This document shows, piece by piece, positions 10,400 to 21,124 of a DNA stretch of 64,000 nt; within the stretch, counting starts at the first letter, position 1, and the number at the start of each line of letters is the position of its first letter. Source of the stretch: Laccaria trichodermophora. Lineage: Eukaryota; Basidiomycota; Agaricomycetes; Agaricales; Hydnangiaceae. Below the pieces are notes generated by a model. That model made no database searches. It worked only from the letters and a program-made list of their open reading frames with translations, and was not told the origin of the DNA. The position numbers and the translations under genes were made by a program. The stretch lies in the NCBI GenBank assembly GCA_018417955.1, contig JACTVC010000001.1:2604001-2668000 (forward strand). Reading direction: 5' to 3'.

Positions 10400-12201
10400 C
10401 ATAGAAAGGATATCAGCTTGAAGAAAACCATATTTTACTAGGGTGTTGTGCTCCATAATTTTATGGCACCTTTCCTCTTGAACAAGATCTGAAGGAAGCT
10501 TGTGGTTTAAATTATCCAAGGTGACTGGTTGAAAAATTGATAGGCCACTTCGAGATGTTGCTCTGGATGCTGCTACATAAGCTGCAAACCCACCCTCATG
10601 TAGAGCACATAAAATTTTAGGTAATGTTTTTCCTTGTGCAGAGTGACCAGTAGATGCAAATCCTGGCTGGCAACTCATTTGACTACGATGTATTCTACAT
10701 TTGCTAAATTCATTAGGTTTTTCTGGATCTATATGAATAGTGGAAGTGAAATTCCATGTGAGAGGCTCCAATGGAAAACATTTTGGTGGAAAATTAGATA
10801 ACTTAACTTTGCTTCTTGGTACTTCAACAATAGCACTTGTTGCATATGTATAACCTGCAGGACATATGGCAGTTGTAAATTTTCTGATAAAACCCTGAGC
10901 ACCATTTACTATACCCAATTCTGTTGAAATATTCTTGTTTCGGAGAATAATGGGCATCCCTTCATACATTGGAACATATCCTGGTAGTGCACCTTCATGA
11001 GAAAACCGGGAAATATCCATTTTTAACAAATCTTGTCTGGAAGATGGTAGAATATTTGCACCTTTAACAGTATCCAATGCAGCACACAAAACCAGCTTGT
11101 CAGAATTGGCACACATAACAGCAGCCTTTCTCATATTAATTGCCTGTCGAATCAAATTCTTTGAGACAATGATTACAGATTCTTCATTTCCATCCATACT
11201 CATATCAATACCATCTGGATTATTTACTGATTTTATTACACATGAGTTAAACAAGTTCACATCTTCCATTGTACATTTGCGTTTTCTCAGTCTTAGAACA
11301 GCATTACCATACTCTATATCATTCTTCATTCTTTGTTGTTCATCAAGAAATATAACATCATCAACTGACTTCCACACCATATGTCCTAATCTTTTTGCAA
11401 ACAACTTGTCAGTGATTTCATCATTTTTCTTGGCATTTCTAATAGGAGTATACAAGGGTGTACCACCAACAGGTGGATATTGGCAGAAATCTCCTGCAAA
11501 TATAATTATAATGCCACCAAAAAAAGATTGTTGCCTTTAGCATACCTCAGTGCATGATCAATTTCTGCAAGTATTTCTTGACTGAGAAGAGACACTTCAT
11601 CTATCATCAAAATGTCAACATCCTTGAACTCTTCTCTGATTTTTCTCTTATCACTGACACTCATGATTATTCCATAATCCTCTGGTTCACCAGGAACTCG
11701 ATTTCCTTTGCCCTTGCCTTTCTTTCTAACCTTGATAAAAAGACCTTTGTGGATGGTCATACCATCAATCAATGCAGCAGCAGCACCAGATGGTGCCAAA
11801 AAACGAATGTTGTTGGCTCTACCATATGCTTCCATGACCCGCTGAATTGCTTTGACAACATGTGTTTTACCTGTTCCACCAGGGCCTGTAAGTAAAAGAG
11901 AAAGATATTTTCTATACTTTGGATCTGTTGGTCTATTGATCCCACTTTTCTGATCATCCATAAGCCTGAAAAATGAGTTAGCAATGATGCGGAAGGCAAT
12001 TGTTTGTTTTCTATTTAATGTTTCCTCTTTGATAATTCTATTGAGAAGTTCTTCTCTGGTTTCAAGAGGAATTTCATTGCTGTCCATAGTTTCTGTTTCT
12101 TTGATGGAAGTGGAATCATTTAGTGTGGGAGTAAAATCAGACCCAATTTCTGTATCAGCTATTTCCTGTGCTCCAATCTGGTTGCTTTTATCCTGTGCAT
12201 T
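10400..12201 (-). pseudogene. Helitron PIF1-like helicase part
   Basis: The Walker A motif reads LLLTGPGGTGKTHVVKA and Walker B reads VDILMIDEVSLLSQ, with LAPSGAAAALIDG between, as in PIF1/RecD-like SF1B helicases. ALRYAKGNNLF is followed by a frameshift in a T7 homopolymer near 11518-11525; the next frame continues IIIIFAGDFCQYPPVGG. Later motifs include MPIILRNKN and the UvrD-C-like STGHSAQGKTLPK and AYVAASRATSRSGL. All main helicase motifs survive apart from the frameshift, which could also be a sequencing error because it sits in a homopolymer. Confidence 0.88.
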
Positions 12202-12204
12202 TCA

Positions 12205-14550
12205 ACGACGTGCCAAAATGAAGTCTTCCTGAGATTTCATTTCAGTCCTCCATGTATGTAATAAGCTTTTTGACAAATCAGGTATTTCCAATGGTCCAAT
12301 GAACTCTGTTTGATTAGGTGATGAATATTCTTGCACTTTTTTCAACCAGTTTGACTCCAAGAGTTTCAATAGTATTGAGTTGATTTCAAAATCCTTTTTT
12401 GCTGTCATTATTTCTGAACTAACATCTATAATTTCATCATCATCATCAAAAACCATGGAGCGAGTCAGAGCTTGAGACTCCTTTGCCAAGGCAGCTCTTT
12501 TACGCAAGCGGTCTGCATCTCTTTCATCCTCACATTCATAGATTGCTTCCCAGTTTTTCATAATGACCTTGGACTTTTCTGAAAAAGCAAAGTCATTGAA
12601 TGTTGATTCTATTGATTTGTTTTTTTCAAGGAGAGGAAGATCAGGAGAAAATGGCTTGAAGTGAGCTAACATAAACAAATAAAAAGAAGAAGATTGAGGA
12701 CGAGGAATTGATAAACCTACAACATGTGGTACCAAAATTTGCGAGCCATGCCCAAGATCAATATTTGTGTGTTCTACAATCTCATGAGTTTTACTGAGTG
12801 GATGTTCTTGTTTGAAGGAGTACCTTGCAAATGTTCCCAATTGAGGGTTTCCATTTTTGGTATAATGAAGAGGCTTCTGTTTCTCAACACGATAGAATTG
12901 CACAAAATCAAAGAAATTTATGTGAGAGAGTGATGAATCACGATAGTAGTAATTGTCAATCTGTGTGTGCTTCAAAATCCGACCTGATTCATCAGCAGAG
13001 AGCTTCAAAGATACAGGTTCCACAGGTTCATCATCATTTGGCCCACCTATTTTATCATCATCAGAGTTAGTAAAAACAGAATAGATTTTTTTAACAAAAA
13101 ACACCAGTAAACTAGATAACATAGGAACAGTTGAATGAGATGATATACTATCTGTTTTCCCTCGGATATAACGTGCTGCTTGTTGAGCATGAAGCTGTTG
13201 CTGTCTAAGAAATTGAGAGAGACATTTTTGCAAAAGTATCTTTGCACTTTCTGTACTACCTTCAGAAGAAATTTGTTCATGTGCACTCAGGACAGCTTTT
13301 GACATCAAAGATAATACTTGATATGTTTTTAGATCCATTTTTGTAATGTAGTCTGTAATGTAAAACATGGCACCTTTTGCAGCCTTTCCAGACAGAATAC
13401 ACTTCAGATCATGGTTATGGCGACAATATGCAAGAATATAAGGGTTATAGTAATTGACATTTCCATCAAGGCACTTAAGAATCAAAGAATTTGTTTTTTC
13501 ATCAAATGAAGAATGTTCAACAATTTCATGAGGAAAATGAAAACGACATTTGTTCTCATTCCCATATTTATGGCAAACAGCCTGGCACTCATGTCGTTGT
13601 AGCTTTTCACCACATTTCTTTACATCAGTTTCCAAATCTGCTTTCCATTGATCAAGATCAAACATTTCACGAGATTCAGGTGGAGGAGGTGCATGAAGTG
13701 GGCATTCTGAACGAGGCTCAAATTCTTTGTCAATGTTAACTTCAATTTCAGGTAAGTGATGTTTGATAATCTCTTCAAAGAATGAAAATACTTTCTGGTC
13801 AAAACCAGGAGTGGATTTCAATTTCTCATGGAGGTCTGCAGGATTTAGAGCACCAAGAAGCCAAAGTAAAAAATGTCCATGATGATCTCCTCTCCCAGTA
13901 TATTCAGCTATTCCATAAAAAGCCTCAAGCCAACCTAAAATTCCACCTTCAACTGAGCTTTTACCTTTGACAAAATCCCACCCAAACAAGAACTCAAAAA
14001 GACTCTGGATAGAAAAATCAAAAAAATCAGCAGCTGCAACAGGATCCTTTGCCAATCTCAAAGCACACTCTGTACGTGATACTAGAGCAGGAAATCTATC
14101 ATCTAAGTTTATAGTCTGATCTCCAAAAATTACTTGAAACATAGGGCTATGGGAGGGATTGGGATTAGCAGTCAAAAACAAGATAGGCATACCAAAAAGT
14201 CCAGAGTAACTACGAATTTCATTGCGACAATATATTTTTGAAGCCTGTGAACCAGGTATTCTGGCTGAAACAGTGTTCACCTCATTGAGTAGATCAAATA
14301 CCTTTTTTTGCTCAGCACTTAAATCAGAAACTTTACCTTCATTTTCAAGGTGATTGGCAACAATAGACAGAGTATGGGGAGAGATTGATAATAGACTTTC
14401 AGAAACAGCTTTGAAACGAGACTGTGATACTGTAAAAGTGGAATGCAGATGTGCAGCTCTTCTTTGTAAAATATTTACAACAACAAAGATGAATGAGTGA
14501 TGATATCGGAATGAGTGATCAGCAAGATCAAGATAATAATTTGCCTGTTT
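12205..14550 (-). pseudogene. Helitron Rep (HUH/Y2 nuclease) part
   Basis: After the TAA at 14551 the frame continues QANYYLDLADHSF and FIFVVVNILQRRAAH, then ANPNPSHSPM, the Helitron Rep entry motif. The HUH motif reads GRGDHHGHFLLWL, where family members usually have GTLHCHxLxWL. A Cys/His cluster follows (HECQAVCHKYG...CRFHFP). The two-tyrosine motif is present in MFYITDYITKMDLKTYQ. These motifs mean the nicking and ligation residues for rolling-circle transposition are largely kept. The segment ends with an in-frame TGA at 12202-12204, after ILARR, and the same frame stays open beyond it into the helicase. Confidence 0.88.
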
Positions 14551-14553
14551 TTA

Positions 14554-16502
14554 AAAAGAAACAGTTACTGGACGTGTTGGATCTTCAAAGCCCCCTGTAC
14601 CATATGGATACAATGTTGGAAAAAGCTAGGGTTATCATATTCTCTGACAGGTTGAGAAGACCTATGAATAATGAGATCAGGTCGATCAGATGGCTTTTCT
14701 ATAATATTGCGCAAAGCTGAGGCTGTGAAAGATCGCCCATGCAAGAGCACACTTTCAGGATCAGAAACACCAAGCTTTTCTAAAAAAAGAACAGGGCCTT
14801 CAACATCATCTTGTCCTACTTCTAAAGCAGGATGGGCAGAGAAACCTGCTGTCTCATCATCAAATGTCTGCTTGGCATCCAAGGTAGTGTCATGAACAAC
14901 ACATTGATCAATTCCAGGCAATACATCACTATCAGGATAAAGTTCAATGTGTCTTTGATCTAAGGTAATGCCTTGATATAGTGGATTGTTAGCAACATTT
15001 TTTAACCAAACAAGAAAATTCCAAATTTTGGATTTGCGCACATGGAACATGTTTTTCAAGCAGTCAAGTTTGTATTTCCCAGGGCCTATGAAAATAACAG
15101 ACAACATATCATTGACATCATCTGGTGTGCGTGGAAGAACAGTAGCAGTTGATACAACATTCATGTCATGTGCACAAGTGTTTCCATGGAAGACACGAGG
15201 TTGTGAGGGATCTGATGATTGATAAATTCGTGAGATGTGTGCAGTATTACGATAGATTGCACAAGCCATTTCTTCCACCCATGTAAGGTCTTTGAACTCC
15301 TCAGGAAGTTCACCTCTATAAAAATTATTAGCCAGAGCAAACCTGGGCAACTTATTTGATTTCAGAAAGGAGGCACATTCCTTACACAAATGCAGCAAGG
15401 TAGCTTCTCCTACCTCATTGAAAGAAAATCCAGAAGAGTGGAATAATATATTAGAAAATTGAGGTATTGAAGGAGAAATGAATGGAGGACAAGATGATGA
15501 CCTTTTCAAAAGTTCCAAGTGCAAATCATGATATAAACTTTCAGGGTCATCCAAAGTCATAGCTTCTGTGTGGGTTCCATGCTGGGTACGTGCACAGCAT
15601 GCACAAGGGTGAGGCAGTTTCCATACAGTGCCAGCTCGATATGCTGCAAGACAGTGATATATTGTTTCATCAGAGGGAATAGCTGGCCAATTGAGAGAAA
15701 TATCTTTCCTCATATTGAGATCCAATTCAATATTGAGCTTGATTCGTTGAGCTTTATCATTTCTTTTTGCTAGTGATGAACGAAATTCTTTTGTATGAAT
15801 GAGACAATTTACAAGATCAGAAGAATATTCAATTTCCAGAAGGTATAAAATCAGGTCCTTAAAAGACCAGTCACAATGTAGATTAAATGAAGGTTCCCAA
15901 CAGATGATGCAGCCAATAATCTGAAGTTGATTAGCAAACATCAAGTTTTCACATCTAGCACAAAAGCTTTCTGTAATAGCTGCTAAACGAGAAGCAAATG
16001 TTGACAAGTATGAAGGGCAGTGTGATGGGTGTAAGTCATCAAGTAATTTTTGAAGTGTTTTCTTAGTCAAAAACTTTGAGGGCTTGAGCTTGAAAGATTC
16101 ATTGTTAACAACAGCAAGTAGATCTGAAAGAAGTTGCTCCCTGGAGGGTGTAAGTTCAGTCCTTGGGAAGCTTTCAGGTATACGAAAAGCAGAAGCAACA
16201 GTGTCACCAAATATAGTACTAAAGTATATAGAAAGAAGATCAGATCTTGAAGTGTAACTTGGATGTCTTGAAAAAAGGGGTAGAATATCACTAGTTGACT
16301 TGGACATGACAAAATTCCGAGTATTCAAAAAAGCAGCCAGAAGGCCATTGATTAGGAGAGGTTTGGTCTTAAATTGTGCCATGGGCTGCAGTTTAGCTGA
16401 GAGAGCAGCATCCCTCAAGATAGGTACAGAGAATTTGGAGAGAGAAAGCTTATGATGGTCATCTGAAGAAAGTAACCAAGCAGGGTTATCCAAAAAATCC
16501 AT
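14554..16502 (-). pseudogene. Helitron protein, N-terminal DUF6570-like part
   Basis: The frame runs from ATG 16502 for about 630 codons. Its Cys-rich CACCARTQHG and the block from LPRFALANNFYRGELPE through LTWVEEMACAIYRNTAHISR match the DUF6570 region found N-terminal to the Rep domain in Helitron proteins. Near the C-terminus the frame is lost: NPSFF should continue PTLYPYGTGGFEDP, which is present one frame over, so a one-base indel lies near 14615-14625. A stop (TAA, 14551-14553) follows a few codons later. An in-frame TGA just upstream of 16502 makes this the first available Met, but the natural start may be lost under the adjacent TIR element. Confidence 0.85.
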
Positions 16503-16518
16503 AAAAGTAGAAGGTCAA

Positions 16519-16641
16519 TGTGGTGAGTAACAAGTTTATGGTGGTAAGACACAAGTTTAATGTGGTAGGCCACAAGTTTAACGTGGTAAGCCACAAGTTT
16601 ACAGCCGATTTCATATCTATGCGGAATCCCCAAAAAAAAAT
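16519..16641 (+). repeat. Left terminal/subterminal repeats of the TIR element
   Basis: Four consecutive units of about 21 bp of the form (T)GTGGTARGCCACAAGTTTA run from about 16519 to 16601. They are followed by the 43 bp inverted repeat that recurs at the right end. The palindromic core GTGG-4N-CCAC suggests binding sites for a dimeric transposase (inference). Confidence 0.85.
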
Positions 16642-16746
16642 TGAGCCCAGGACCCCAGAACCAAATGACATAATGTTTTCACATCCGCAATTCCTAACAT
16701 GCCTCTAAGTTCCGTTTGAGTTCAGTTCTTTTGACCAGAGTCCAGG

Positions 16747-17706
16747 ATGCCCCCTAGAACTGTATCCCGAGATCTCAAAGCTCGTATTCCGGTCCTCTAT
16801 TACAAGCAGAACTTTACCATCAAAGAAATCTGTGGACTTCTAGGCATCAAAAAGTCTCTCGCATACAAAACGCTCTCGTACTCCTCAACCTATGGAGTTC
16901 CCTATAATCCTCATGCTCGCATGGGGGGTCGTCGCCGGATTCTCAACAGAGAAGACGTAAAGTTTGTTGTGTCCCTGATCGAACGCCGCCACTGCATCTA
17001 TCTCAACGAGATTCAAGAGGAACTATACCTACATCGCGGCTGTCGCCCCTCCATCCCAACTTTGGTTCGCACACTACGAAGGCTCGACTTCTCTCAAAAA
17101 TGTGTCTCAATCCGCGCCCTCGAGAGAAATGACATCATGCGCGCTGCCTTCATGAATACCATTGCCGAAGAAGTTCCACGACCTGACATGCTCATGTTTT
17201 TAGACGAGGCTGCGCGCAATCGAAAGACATCTGGTAGGACACGGGGTTGGGCTTTGGTTGGAAGAAGGTGTGTGCAAAGAAGGTTTTTTGTCTGAGGACA
17301 GCGGTACTCGATCCTCCCGGTTCTCACCATGGACGGAATCATTACATACGATGTCATTCCAGGCTCTGTCACTTCCGCATGCTTCGTCGAATTTCTCAGG
17401 GAGCTGGTCATTCCACTTACAAACCCATACCCCAGTCCTCGAAGTGTCCTCGTTCTGGACAATTGTAGCATTCATCATTCGGAGGAGGTCCGAGCACTTG
17501 TCGAGGACGAAGCCCAGTGCAAGCTTATCTTTTTGCCGCCTTACTCCCCAGATCTGAATCCCATCGAACAAGCTTTTTCATGTATCAAAGCTTACCTTCA
17601 TCGTTCCTGGCAAGACTTTTCTCTCTCCATCATAGATCGTGCTTGTCAACATGTCACATCAAACATGGCCTGGGGTTTTTTCAAGGCTTCAGGGTATGTG
17701 GTCTGA
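16747..17706 (+). pseudogene. Tc1/mariner-like DDE transposase with one premature stop
   Basis: A single 320-codon frame begins MPPRTVSRDLKARIPVLYY. The N-terminus holds a helix-turn-helix (IKEICGLLGIKKSLAYKTL). The catalytic core shows the first Asp in MLMFLDEAARNRKTSGRTRG, the second in VLVLDNCSIHHS and the Glu in PPYSPDLNPIEQAF, with about 35 residues between the last two. The only lesion is TGA at 17293-17295, where relatives have RxFFVRGQRYS-like sequence; the frame continues GQRYSILPVLTMDG. A CGA-to-TGA change in a CpG would explain it. As read, the enzyme is inactive unless the stop is suppressed. Confidence 0.9.
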
Positions 17707-17873
17707 ACATTTTGTATAGACCTTAGGTTCAAGTAGTACAATTCGGGGATCTGGTACTGTACAAATACATCAACAGCTGCTACAATAATCATGAAAGTAA
17801 TCGAGAGGTCAAAGTACAAATTATACGAGCATTGAGAAAAGAGAGCGCAATACAAACTGAGCACACAGTAAAC

Positions 17874-19523
17874 CTAATGAGAGGGCCATAAACTGTTGTC
17901 TTCTTCGCCATCAAGAATCGGAACCAGACCACGCGGAAGCGGAAGGGTCATCTTCAAGTCCTTTGAATAGAAGTACCAAGTAAAATCTGCATTAGGGTCG
18001 ACATCGCCTTCCATGGTGCCAGGTCCGAATAGCGTCCAAGATCCGCCTTCGACGTAACGCTTCTCAAACCGCATTTTTTTGTTTGGAGGGGTTTCCTGCA
18101 GCTTCTCGGCTGGGCTACCTTCAAGCACTTCATGGCGACGCTTCAAAGCCCGTCCTGGTTCTGCTTTCCACCACAGCGGCGCAGCCTGTTTCAGTCGAAG
18201 AACATCTCCAGCAGGAATTCCGAGAGCGCATAAGGCTTTGTCATCGACGAGATGAAGAATGTCGGGTCCATATCCTTCGTCGGCAAGCGCGTATTCATGG
18301 CGAGAAGCGTTCTTCACACCTGCTTCTTTCTCGGCATGGGTAAGGAATCGACCGAGCTGCGAGGGAGATGGCTTGAGGGTATGGTGGTCGTCAGGTTGGT
18401 TTTTCTTTGGTGTGCTTGGAAGAGGCGGATTGCCAGGGTGAACAAGAGACGCGATTGAGTTGATGATTCCTGAGAGGGCGGCGAGAGTCGATGTTTCAGA
18501 CGAGACTTCAGTCCCAGTAGACCCAGAGCTTTCAGAGCGTTTTCGAGTGAGCAGGGAAGACTTTCTGTTAGCTGGATCGAAGGTTTGTGTGTGCGGCGGA
18601 TTGTCGATGTCGACATTCTTGTCCTTATCAACCTGGGATGACCATTGATTAGCACAGCATGAATTGAAAAGGATATCAACGAACGAGAGCGCAAGCCCAC
18701 TCTTTCATCATGAATGGGGTGAGTGGGATCAAGACACCGGTTGCATCGATATAGGTATAGCTGCCATCGTGGTCGTTTTGATATTTCTTCTCAAGCTTTG
18801 CGCGTTCTTTTGCCAGATCATATTCTTCTTTTGAAAGCCCTGGATTGTCCTGTGATGATCGTGTTAGCAATTTCATGGACAAGATTTGATAAAACTCAGG
18901 AATACGTTGTCGTCTCCATCACAGGCCACATCCTCGCCTTCAGAACTCGAACCCCCATCATTATCACTTGCTTTCTATCAAGAACGATATGAGAATATTG
19001 CTAACATAGATGCCCTAACACATAAGCTGTACTCACCACTCGTTTAGCGGACTTCTCGATGTTCGGCATCTCAACAAATATTACAACTGGTTTCCCCACT
19101 GGTGCAGAAAGGATCATATTCTTGACTAGGTCTTGGTATTCTTCATAGTTGACAACATCAGGAGCGTCGCCCTGCCTAGATATTGTAAAGTAGATTAGGA
19201 ACCGGAATTGTGAGAATAGAGTAAACGTACTTAGCTGGATGGACTTGTATCTTGCAAGGGTAGACATGGCGGGCAGTGACTTTGTACTTCTTATCGATGT
19301 GGTGTTTCTCGAGGATTGCTGTAAGGAGTTCTAAGTAGTTGTCTTTCGACTCGGAAAAGCTGTGGTTGAAAGTCTTCGCCTTGACGTCCTTCGTTTGTTT
19401 CTTGCCTTTGCCCGTGGTGCCAGCTTTGTAGAACGTGAGACGAGCGACAACGGAGAGATCGATTTCATTGGATTCAATGTCGCTAGCAGGAGTGTCTACC
19501 ATAATGAGGAACTTGGTAGACAC
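17874..19523 (-). CDS. Hypothetical protein carried by the TIR element, SAM-like segment
   Basis: Five exons with good GT-AG junctions: 19523-19231, 19175-19037, 18974-18906, 18849-18685 and 18632-17874. Met 19502 (MVDTPAS) is an alternative start. The N-terminal roughly 100 residues are a compact region with a Lys-rich stretch. The middle has an acidic linker and EEYDLAKERAKLEKKYQ, then FMMKEWACAL. A Ser-rich linker leads to YGPDILHLVDDKALCALGIP and GDVLRLKQAAPLWW, which reads like a sterile-alpha-motif (SAM) domain. The C-terminus (FEKRYVEGGSWTLFGPG, then DFTWYFYSKDL) resembles an uncharacterised Agaricomycete family I recall only as hypothetical proteins. It faces the transposase and lies wholly between the inverted repeats, so it is a passenger or an accessory transposition factor. 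No lesion was seen. Confidence 0.65.
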
Positions 19524-19605
19524 GACGGAGTGGGTTCAAACAAGAACGATGGTGTACTCAATTCGGGGTCCCAGCCCTCAGCTAAGCTAATAGGTACAAA
19601 CAGCC

Positions 19606-19735
19606 AAAAAAAATTTGGGGATTCCGCATAGATATGAAATCGGCTGTAACGTGGTAGGCCACAAATTCAAATTGTTAGACAACAAGTTCAATGTGTTAGA
19701 CAACAAAGAAGGTCGACGTGGTAGGCCACAAAATA
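19606..19735 (-). repeat. Right terminal/subterminal repeats of the TIR element
   Basis: The inverted copy of the left repeat (TTGGGGATTCCGCATAGAT onward) is followed by units ACGTGGTAGGCCACAAATTC, TTGTTAGACAACAAGTTC and TGTGTTAGACAACAAAG, then a final GTGGTAGGCCAC. Two unit types (GTGGTAGGCCAC and TGTTAGACAACA) alternate, both palindromic. Confidence 0.85.
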
Positions 19736-20128
19736 GCAAAATGGTTGATGAACAAAACGAACGCAAGCTTAGAGAGAACGAGGGCTTAAGATGACGACGG
19801 AACATATCCGGCGAGGACACATGAACACGGAACAAGCCGAAGGTCGTGGGAAGCCATCACACGACAGTTGGCTGGAGTCGAGCATTCTCGTTCTGACAGA
19901 ACCCTCTCTGTTCCAGAGTCGGGGATACAAATAATAGAGACGGAACTCAAATACACGCGGTCACGGGACAGAGAGGAAACCCTTAAAGGTGTCATCCCCT
20001 TTCCCGCCCGTCCGAAATACCTCCTTACTCTAATACCACCTATAATACCACCCCAATACCCTACTACCTCCTTTATTACAGTTCCCTCATATACCCCTCG
20101 CACTACCTCCTATCTCCACTGCACCAAA

Positions 20129-21035
20129 ATGATCCACGTTAATGCCCGCGTTACTCAAAACATTGAAATCTTGTCTTTTGACACATCGCTGCCTCACAAC
20201 GCGACCCTCACTGGCTTCGACTTGGCCCACTTGATGGAGGAAGAACAACCACAGCTCCGTGCGTACGATGGACTCACCCTGGTGTCCCCGTCACTCTCCG
20301 AGGCTCAAAACCTGATCATCGCACCCCCTCACCCGTCTCTACAACTTACATGGTCGGTTCCACAGTCACCCACCATGCAGCTCTTTGAAGACTTATCTAA
20401 AAGAGTTTCAATGCTTGAAAAGGAAGATCGGATCAAAGCGGAGAAGATCTTGAGCCTTGAAAGTGAAGATCGACTGAAGGCCCGGCGGATCTCGAGTCTT
20501 CAGGACCAAGTAGCAGACATCAAGCCGCTCGCGGACGCGATCCAACTCCGGGGTCTCTTGGATGCCTGGCTTCGCGAGCAAGGATTTGGTACAGGAAGCG
20601 GACCGCGGAAAGCGTGGATTAACAACAACAAAACACGTCTTTCCGTTGCCTCTGGAATCCCAGAAGCCGACCTGGAGGACTTCCTGGAGTAAGTATTTTT
20701 ATTGGTTATTTCTTCGCATTTCTTAGCTTTGACTTCAGAAGATATCGTTGCTTGGGCAACACCCACGCGTATACCATGAAATCGGACGGTATGGCGCGTT
20801 CCATCACACACGTCCCAGGGACTTTTGCGAATAACGTCAACGATCGGTCGTATTTCTCTTCGCTTTTCCGTGCGCTCATCAAACGTTCTGTTGATGACGA
20901 GTTGGATGACACCCAACTGTACGTGACAACAATCAACACTGCAAGGCACGTCAACTCTGCAGATTGGAAAATCACAACCTTGTGAGTAGTTTTTATTATT
21001 CCAACTTATTCTGCTGATCTTCTTTTAGAAAGTGA
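20129..21035 (+). CDS. Family A coiled-coil protein, copy 1
   Basis: Exons 20129-20688, 20739-20981 and 21029-21035 give 269 residues; the last exon encodes only the end of Leu, Lys and the stop. An upstream in-frame ATG at 19868 is less likely, because the intervening DNA looks like promoter and 5'UTR and copy 2 starts at the equivalent point. The N-terminal roughly 90 residues are Ser/Pro-rich with LTLVSPSLSEAQ. A heptad-like coiled coil follows (SMLEKEDRIKAEKILSLES). A conserved C-terminal module reads LADAIQLRGLLDAWLREQG, RKAWINNNKTRLS, EADLEDFLERYRCLG, SDGMARSITHVPG and SVDDELDDTQLYV. I recognise no function. The second exon is 243 nt, exactly as in copy 2. Confidence 0.6.
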
Positions 21036-21124
21036 TATCTTTCGGATTGGACTATATGTAATCTTTTCGTCTCATACCATAGACACCATACCATTACCCT
21101 AGATTATTGTGTATTAATGATGAT

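Larger units (their letters stand above)
9100..16502 (-). mobile_element. Decayed autonomous-type Helitron (minus strand)
   Basis: Reading from 16502 down to 9299, one long protein is recoverable with Helitron order: DUF6570-like N-terminal region, HUH/Y2 Rep, PIF1-like superfamily 1B helicase, then a protease-like tail. At least four lesions split it: a frameshift near 14615-14625, TAA at 14551-14553, TGA at 12202-12204, and a frameshift in a T7 run (plus-strand A7) near 11518-11525. It is very AT-rich compared with its flanks. A hairpin (GGACTCTCAC/GTGAGAGGTCC) at about 9097-9123 lies past the 3' end of the coding region and could be the Helitron 3' hairpin. The CTRR end was not convincingly found, so the 9100 boundary is soft. 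The 5' end abuts the TIR element at about 16500. Confidence 0.85.
16500..19745 (+). mobile_element. Composite TIR DNA transposon with transposase and a second gene
   Basis: A 34-43 bp inverted repeat built on GGATTCCGCATAGATATG occurs at 16599-16641 and, reversed, at 19609-19652. Outside each copy is a block of about 20 bp subterminal repeats built on the palindrome GTGGTAGGCCAC. Inside are a Tc1/mariner-like transposase (plus strand) and a convergent hypothetical gene (minus strand). Both ends are followed by TA (near 16508 and 19734), compatible with a TA target duplication, but exact termini could not be fixed. The left end touches the Helitron start, so this element may have inserted into the Helitron 5' region. 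Confidence 0.8.

Noticed and set aside
16599..19652. Treating the two 43 bp repeats as LTRs
   Set aside because: They are inverted rather than direct, and the enclosed genes are a DDE transposase and a hypothetical protein, with no reverse transcriptase.
19868..20128. Upstream in-frame extension of family A copy 1
   Set aside because: The paralogs start at the equivalent of 20129, and the extra 87 codons lie in promoter-like CT-rich DNA.
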